Source of the DNA: Micromonospora aurantiaca ATCC 27029
GTDB lineage: Bacteria > Actinomycetota > Actinomycetes > Mycobacteriales > Micromonosporaceae
Direction of reading: 5' to 3'
Length of the DNA stretch: 64,000 bases
Assembly (NCBI RefSeq): GCF_000145235.1
Contig: NC_014391.1
Location: forward strand, 3,790,001-3,854,000
Translations under genes and position numbers: made by a program
Notes under the pieces: model-generated
The model's input: the letters and a program-made list of their open reading frames with translations, nothing else
Databases searched by the model: none
What the model was told of the DNA's origin: nothing
Shown: piece by piece, positions 61,043-64,000 of the stretch
How positions within the stretch are numbered: position 1 is the first letter of the stretch
Layout of the letters: every line of letters begins with the position of its first letter

Positions 61043-62332
61043 TCAGTTGACCCGGATGCGCACCACGTCGATGGCGGGAGTCTGGTTGGCCCGCTCCATC
61101 ATCGGGATGCGGTGCGAGCCGTCACCGGCCCAGACCGCGCACTGCGCCACGCCCGACTGCGCCAGGCCCGGAATCTGGATCAGCACGTCGTCCGGCTGGT
61201 TGCCGCCCCGCCCGTCCTCGGTGGCCACGAAGAAGGCCGGCACGTCCTGCGGGTTCGGAGGCTGCCGGGTGCTGCCGAGCATGCGGCAGGCGGTGTGGAA
61301 GTGGCCGCGCACCAGGCCCTGGCCGTTGAGCAGCGAGCTCTCCAGGTAGTAGCCGCCCTGGCCGGCGGCGAGGAAGCGGTCCCGCACCAGGTTCTTGGTG
61401 GTGACCCGGAGGGTGAACGGCTGGTTGCGCCGCACCTGGTTCGGGAACTGCGTGATCAGCAGCGACGGGTTGTTCGCCGCGGCGCCCACCTCACCGAACG
61501 CGGTGCTCACGCACCGGTTGCCGTTCTGGAAGCCGTCGTGCGCCTGGAGCTGGCTGCCGGAGCAGTCCTTGGCGAGCACGTTCAGGCCGTTGCCGCCACC
61601 GTTGTTCTGGCCGCCGCCGTTGTTGTTCCCGCCGCCGTTGTTCCCGCCGTTCTGACCGCCGTTGTTGTTGCCGCCGTTCTGACCGCCGTTGTTGTTCCCG
61701 CCGTTCTGGCCGCCGTTCTGCGGGGTGTCGGTCACCGCACACTGGGCGAGCTGGTCCAGGCCCTGCGGGCGCTGGGCGACCCGGCCGATGGCGGTGGCGA
61801 TCCGGTTGAGCGCCGCGGTCCGCTTGTCCGCGAGCGGACGCAGGATCGCGTTGTTGATGAACTCGCCGCCCTTGCGGCCCTCCGCCGCGAGCCGCCGGTT
61901 CGCGTCGGCGATCTGCGACTCCAGCAGAGCCAGGGTGCGGTCCACCTCGGCACGGGCCTGACCGGGCACCTGCGGCAGCCGGCCCCGGACGTCCGGGCAG
62001 GCCACGGTCGGGGTGCCGGCGCCCGCGCCGCCCGCGTTGGTCTGCTGGCACTCGGCCGGCGACATCTGCCCGTCGCCCCAGTGGTTGCGGACCCAGCGGC
62101 CGTTCTGCCAGGTACGGGTGGTGCTGCCCTGGCCGTCCGGGGCGGTCGCCCCGGGGCTCGCGGGCACGCAGGACGCCGAGGCGGCGCGGGTGGTCGTCCG
62201 CCGGTCCTGGGCGGACGAGATCTGGGTGACGGCGACGATGCCGCCGAAGACCGCGAGCGTGCCGACAACCGCCAGCATCCGCTTGCTCCGCGCGTTACCG
62301 GATGACCGGCGCGCCCGTGTGGACCTGCGCAT
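61043..62332 (-). CDS. Secreted protein with Asn/Gly-rich repeat linker
   Basis: The 429-residue protein has a basic N-terminus and a membrane segment or uncleaved signal (MLAVVGTLAVFGGIVAV). It then has a helical region (about residues 100-205), a tandem run of Asn-Gly units such as QNGGNNNGG covering about 40 residues (plus-strand 61590-61730), and a C-terminal beta domain (LLITQFPNQVRRNQPFTLRVTTKNLVRDRF, HFHTACRML) with several Cys. I recognise no family. AAGGAG precedes the ATG. The domain may bind or be exposed on the surface. Confidence 0.78.
   Translation of the reverse strand: MRRSTRARRSSGNARSKRMLAVVGTLAVFGGIVAVTQISSAQDRRTTTRAASASCVPASPGATAPDGQGSTTRTWQNGRWVRNHWGDGQMSPAECQQTNAGGAGAGTPTVACPDVRGRLPQVPGQARAEVDRTLALLESQIADANRRLAAEGRKGGEFINNAILRPLADKRTAALNRIATAIGRVAQRPQGLDQLAQCAVTDTPQNGGQNGGNNNGGQNGGNNNGGQNGGNNGGGNNNGGGQNNGGGNGLNVLAKDCSGSQLQAHDGFQNGNRCVSTAFGEVGAAANNPSLLITQFPNQVRRNQPFTLRVTTKNLVRDRFLAAGQGGYYLESSLLNGQGLVRGHFHTACRMLGSTRQPPNPQDVPAFFVATEDGRGGNQPDDVLIQIPGLAQSGVAQCAVWAGDGSHRIPMMERANQTPAIDVVRIRVN
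61590..61730. repeat. Tandem repeat encoding Asn/Gly-rich units
   Basis: Near-identical copies of a short unit (NNNGGQNGG type) sit head to tail in the coding sequence; the repeat is prone to length change. Confidence 0.75.
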
Positions 62333-62565
62333 CGAATTGCTCTCCTTCACGATCCGGTAGTTGACTGGTGATCCCGGCGGACCGACGAATTCGGGGTGTG
62401 AGATCACTGCGACGCTCAGTCGCGCGTCAATGGCCGACGATGCCCTTTCCGCACCGTCTCCGCGCCGTCCGGGCGCGGCGGGGAAGATCTGCGTCCATTC
62501 CCGATGAGGTACGGAGCGCCGTCGGCGAAGGTTCAACCGGAGATCGGAAAAAAATCGAAAAGTCG

Positions 62566-62587
62566 CCGTCCTCGCCGGCGAGGACGG
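62566..62587 (-). terminator. Intrinsic terminator of the 62593-63459 gene
   Basis: CCGTCCTCGCC and GGCGAGGACGG form a perfect hairpin; on the minus strand it is followed by CGACTTTTCGATTTTTTT, a T-rich tract. It begins six bases after the stop codon. Confidence 0.8.
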
Positions 62588-62592
62588 ACGGC

Positions 62593-63459
62593 TCAGTCGG
62601 CGCAGAGGTGATCGAAGGCGAACCCGCCGTCGAAGGAGTCCCGCCGGGCGGCCAGCGCGCGTACCCGCCGGAGAAGCTCGTCGCGGTCCAGCAGGGACGG
62701 CGCGGCACCGTCGAGGTCACGCAACCGCTCCCCCAGCGCCACAGCCGCCAGGTCCTCGGCGAGCCGCCCCGGGTCGACGCCGCAGGAGAAACCGCGCGAG
62801 GTCAGCCGTACCCGCTCCAGCAGGCAACGGCCGGGCCGCACCTCGGCCCAGGCCCAGCCCTCCGCCGGACCGTCGGTCCAGCGCACGTGCAGGCCGCGCA
62901 CGATCGGGTCGGCGATCCGGCCCGCCACGTACGCCTCGACCGCCTCGACCCGGGCCAGCGCGCCCAGGTCGTTCACCGGTCCGCGCCGGCCGTCCGGCAG
63001 CCGGCCGATGATGTCCCGGAAGCCGACCGTGTCACCGCCGTCCGGGTCGGTGCCGTCGGCGTACGCCCGCGCGTCCAGCACGTACTCGACGAACCGGCGG
63101 ACCTGCTCCGCGCCGCCCAGCGTCGGCGACTCGACGCGCACCAGCGGCAGGCCGACGGCGACGCAGACCGCGTCGGTCAGCCGTTCGGACCGTCGCGCGG
63201 CCGATCCGTCGGGGGCGGGCACGGTGAACCGCACCGCGAAACGCGGCAGCCCGGTGTCGGCCGCGCAGACCACCAGGTCGAGCGACGCCCGCCCGGCGGT
63301 GCTCCACTGGCTGCCGGTGACCCCGGGCGGGCGGCCCTGCACCAGGTCGCCGAGCCGCCGCCCGGTGTGGCCGAGGTGGCCGGCACGGACCAGGGACGGC
63401 GCGGCGCCGGGCGGGATCGGCCGCAGCCAGGAGGCGGTCACGCTGCCTGTGCTCGTCAT
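62593..63459 (-). CDS. Hypothetical protein, possible DUF2726-like fold
   Basis: The 288-residue protein contains SLDLVVCAADTGLPRFAVRFTVP and TDAVCVAVGLPLVRVES, a pattern seen in DUF2726 and related restriction-endonuclease-like folds, in which a strand with a metal Asp is followed by an aliphatic strand ending in R-V/I. The catalytic E-x-K pair that nucleases need is not visible, so activity is doubtful. There is no membrane segment. A hairpin with a T-tract follows its stop codon. Confidence 0.65.
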   Translation of the reverse strand: MTSTGSVTASWLRPIPPGAAPSLVRAGHLGHTGRRLGDLVQGRPPGVTGSQWSTAGRASLDLVVCAADTGLPRFAVRFTVPAPDGSAARRSERLTDAVCVAVGLPLVRVESPTLGGAEQVRRFVEYVLDARAYADGTDPDGGDTVGFRDIIGRLPDGRRGPVNDLGALARVEAVEAYVAGRIADPIVRGLHVRWTDGPAEGWAWAEVRPGRCLLERVRLTSRGFSCGVDPGRLAEDLAAVALGERLRDLDGAAPSLLDRDELLRRVRALAARRDSFDGGFAFDHLCAD

Positions 63460-63565
63460 CTCGCCCCGATCCCCCTCGTCCGGTCGACGCCCGAGTGTAG
63501 GCCGTGCGGCACGACCGGTCCGGCCGACCGGTGCGCTACCGCGCCCGTCCCTCTAGGCTCTGCCC

Positions 63566-64000
63566 GTGCCCAGCGGACGGACCCCGGAACAGTTCACCAA
63601 ACGCAGTCTCGTCACCGTCTCCCACGCCATCGAACGCGCGGCGCTCGCCGAGGCCGAGGACGGCCCTCTCGTCGTGCTCGCGCTGTTCCAGCGGCTGCCG
63701 TACTTCGCCCGGGAGCGCGAGGTCTACCGGCGCATCGCCGGCCGCGCCGCCGTGACGGTGGTGGCGATGGTCGGCGGACCGCCGCCCGACCTGCCCGACG
63801 GTACCTACGGCGTGGCGCTGGACGAGGCGGAGGCGCTGGCCCGGGAGTGGACGGTGGTGGCGCTGAGCCCGCGTTTCGGCGCCACACTCGTCGCGCACGA
63901 CCGGGCCGAGGTGGCGCCCGCGCCGACGCTGGAGTCCGGCCGGCTGTTCGAGGGACGCTGGGGCTTCCGCCGCGACGAGGCGCTGCACGAGGCGATCCGG
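63566..64000 (+). CDS. DICT-domain protein, cut by window edge
   Basis: Translation from the GTG at 63566 gives 145 residues without a stop: TPEQFTKRSLVTVSHAIERAAL, GPLVVLALFQRLPYFAREREVYRRIA, the DICT (sensory) domain pattern, then RFGATLVAHDRAE and FEGRWGFRRDEAL. DICT domains are seen in actinobacterial signalling proteins, alone or with other domains; any C-terminal partner lies outside the window. TAGGCT lies six bases before the GTG (leaderless). Confidence 0.7.
   Translation, partial: MPSGRTPEQFTKRSLVTVSHAIERAALAEAEDGPLVVLALFQRLPYFAREREVYRRIAGRAAVTVVAMVGGPPPDLPDGTYGVALDEAEALAREWTVVALSPRFGATLVAHDRAEVAPAPTLESGRLFEGRWGFRRDEALHEAIR

Noticed and set aside
61590..61730. CRISPR-like repeat array
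   Set aside because: The repeats are in frame inside a protein and encode Asn-Gly units; there are no unique spacers.
62593..63459. Restriction-endonuclease-like enzyme
   Set aside because: The fold pattern is only suggestive and the catalytic E-x-K residues are not seen.

Overview
The window is a very GC-rich, densely packed stretch of an actinomycete chromosome. Lsr2, a complete egtABCD ergothioneine cluster, an HspR-type (HAIR) element before lon, a LacI-family regulator, an LPxTG surface protein, many GTG starts and many apparently leaderless starts (a TAnnnT-like hexamer 6-8 nt before the start codon) all fit Actinobacteria. My best guess is a Micromonosporaceae member, perhaps Micromonospora; this is inference, since no rRNA is present. 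I see no prophage, insertion sequence or CRISPR array.

Region 1-9.5 kb holds housekeeping and accessory genes: a truncated P-loop GTPase-like gene at the left edge, a VOC protein, a translationally coupled set (2-TM protein, cupin-like protein, inositol monophosphatase), a methyltransferase, a Tat-exported beta-propeller, an HD hydrolase, a reductase-like protein, a coupled DUF2975 / HTH / small membrane protein operon, and an RNA ligase gene (rtcB) preceded directly by a tRNA-Glu(CUC) gene. Region 9.5-20.8 kb holds a HAD hydrolase gene broken by an in-frame TGA, an esterase, a DinB-like protein, a VanX-type dipeptidase lipoprotein, an acetyl-xylan-esterase-like enzyme opposite a LacI regulator, and a cell-wall block in which two paralogous D-Ala-D-Ala carboxypeptidases flank a glycosyltransferase/deacetylase pair.

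Region 20.8-28.8 kb looks like an exopolysaccharide or cell-surface locus: LPVTG surface protein, DUF4012 membrane protein, GT4 glycosyltransferase, low-molecular-weight tyrosine phosphatase, Wzz-like tyrosine kinase and a membrane CapD-type nucleotide-sugar dehydratase/epimerase. Region 28.8-31.4 kb carries cation transport under RNA control: nhaA behind a candidate nhaA-I (Li+) riboswitch, and a UPF0016 transporter behind a yybP-ykoY (Mn2+) riboswitch. Region 31.4-35.7 kb is the egtABCD operon. Region 35.8-39.4 kb has an ECF sigma factor with a probable regulatory membrane partner, and a Ser/Thr kinase.

Region 39.4-50.3 kb has a DUF305 protein and an LVIVD propeller protein sharing a perfect CRP-type site, another HD hydrolase, a C45-like amidohydrolase lipoprotein, a transglutaminase-like protein, an AsnB-type amidotransferase coupled to a protein with M15-type zinc motifs, and a P450 / PEP-mutase-like operon whose promoter matches that of the neighbouring ArsR-like regulator. 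Region 50.4-64 kb has a GH43 arabinanase-like enzyme, a 2H phosphoesterase, a two-component system with a perfect palindrome in its divergent promoter, a DEAD-box helicase, lon, lsr2, an Asn/Gly-repeat secreted protein and a truncated DICT-domain gene.
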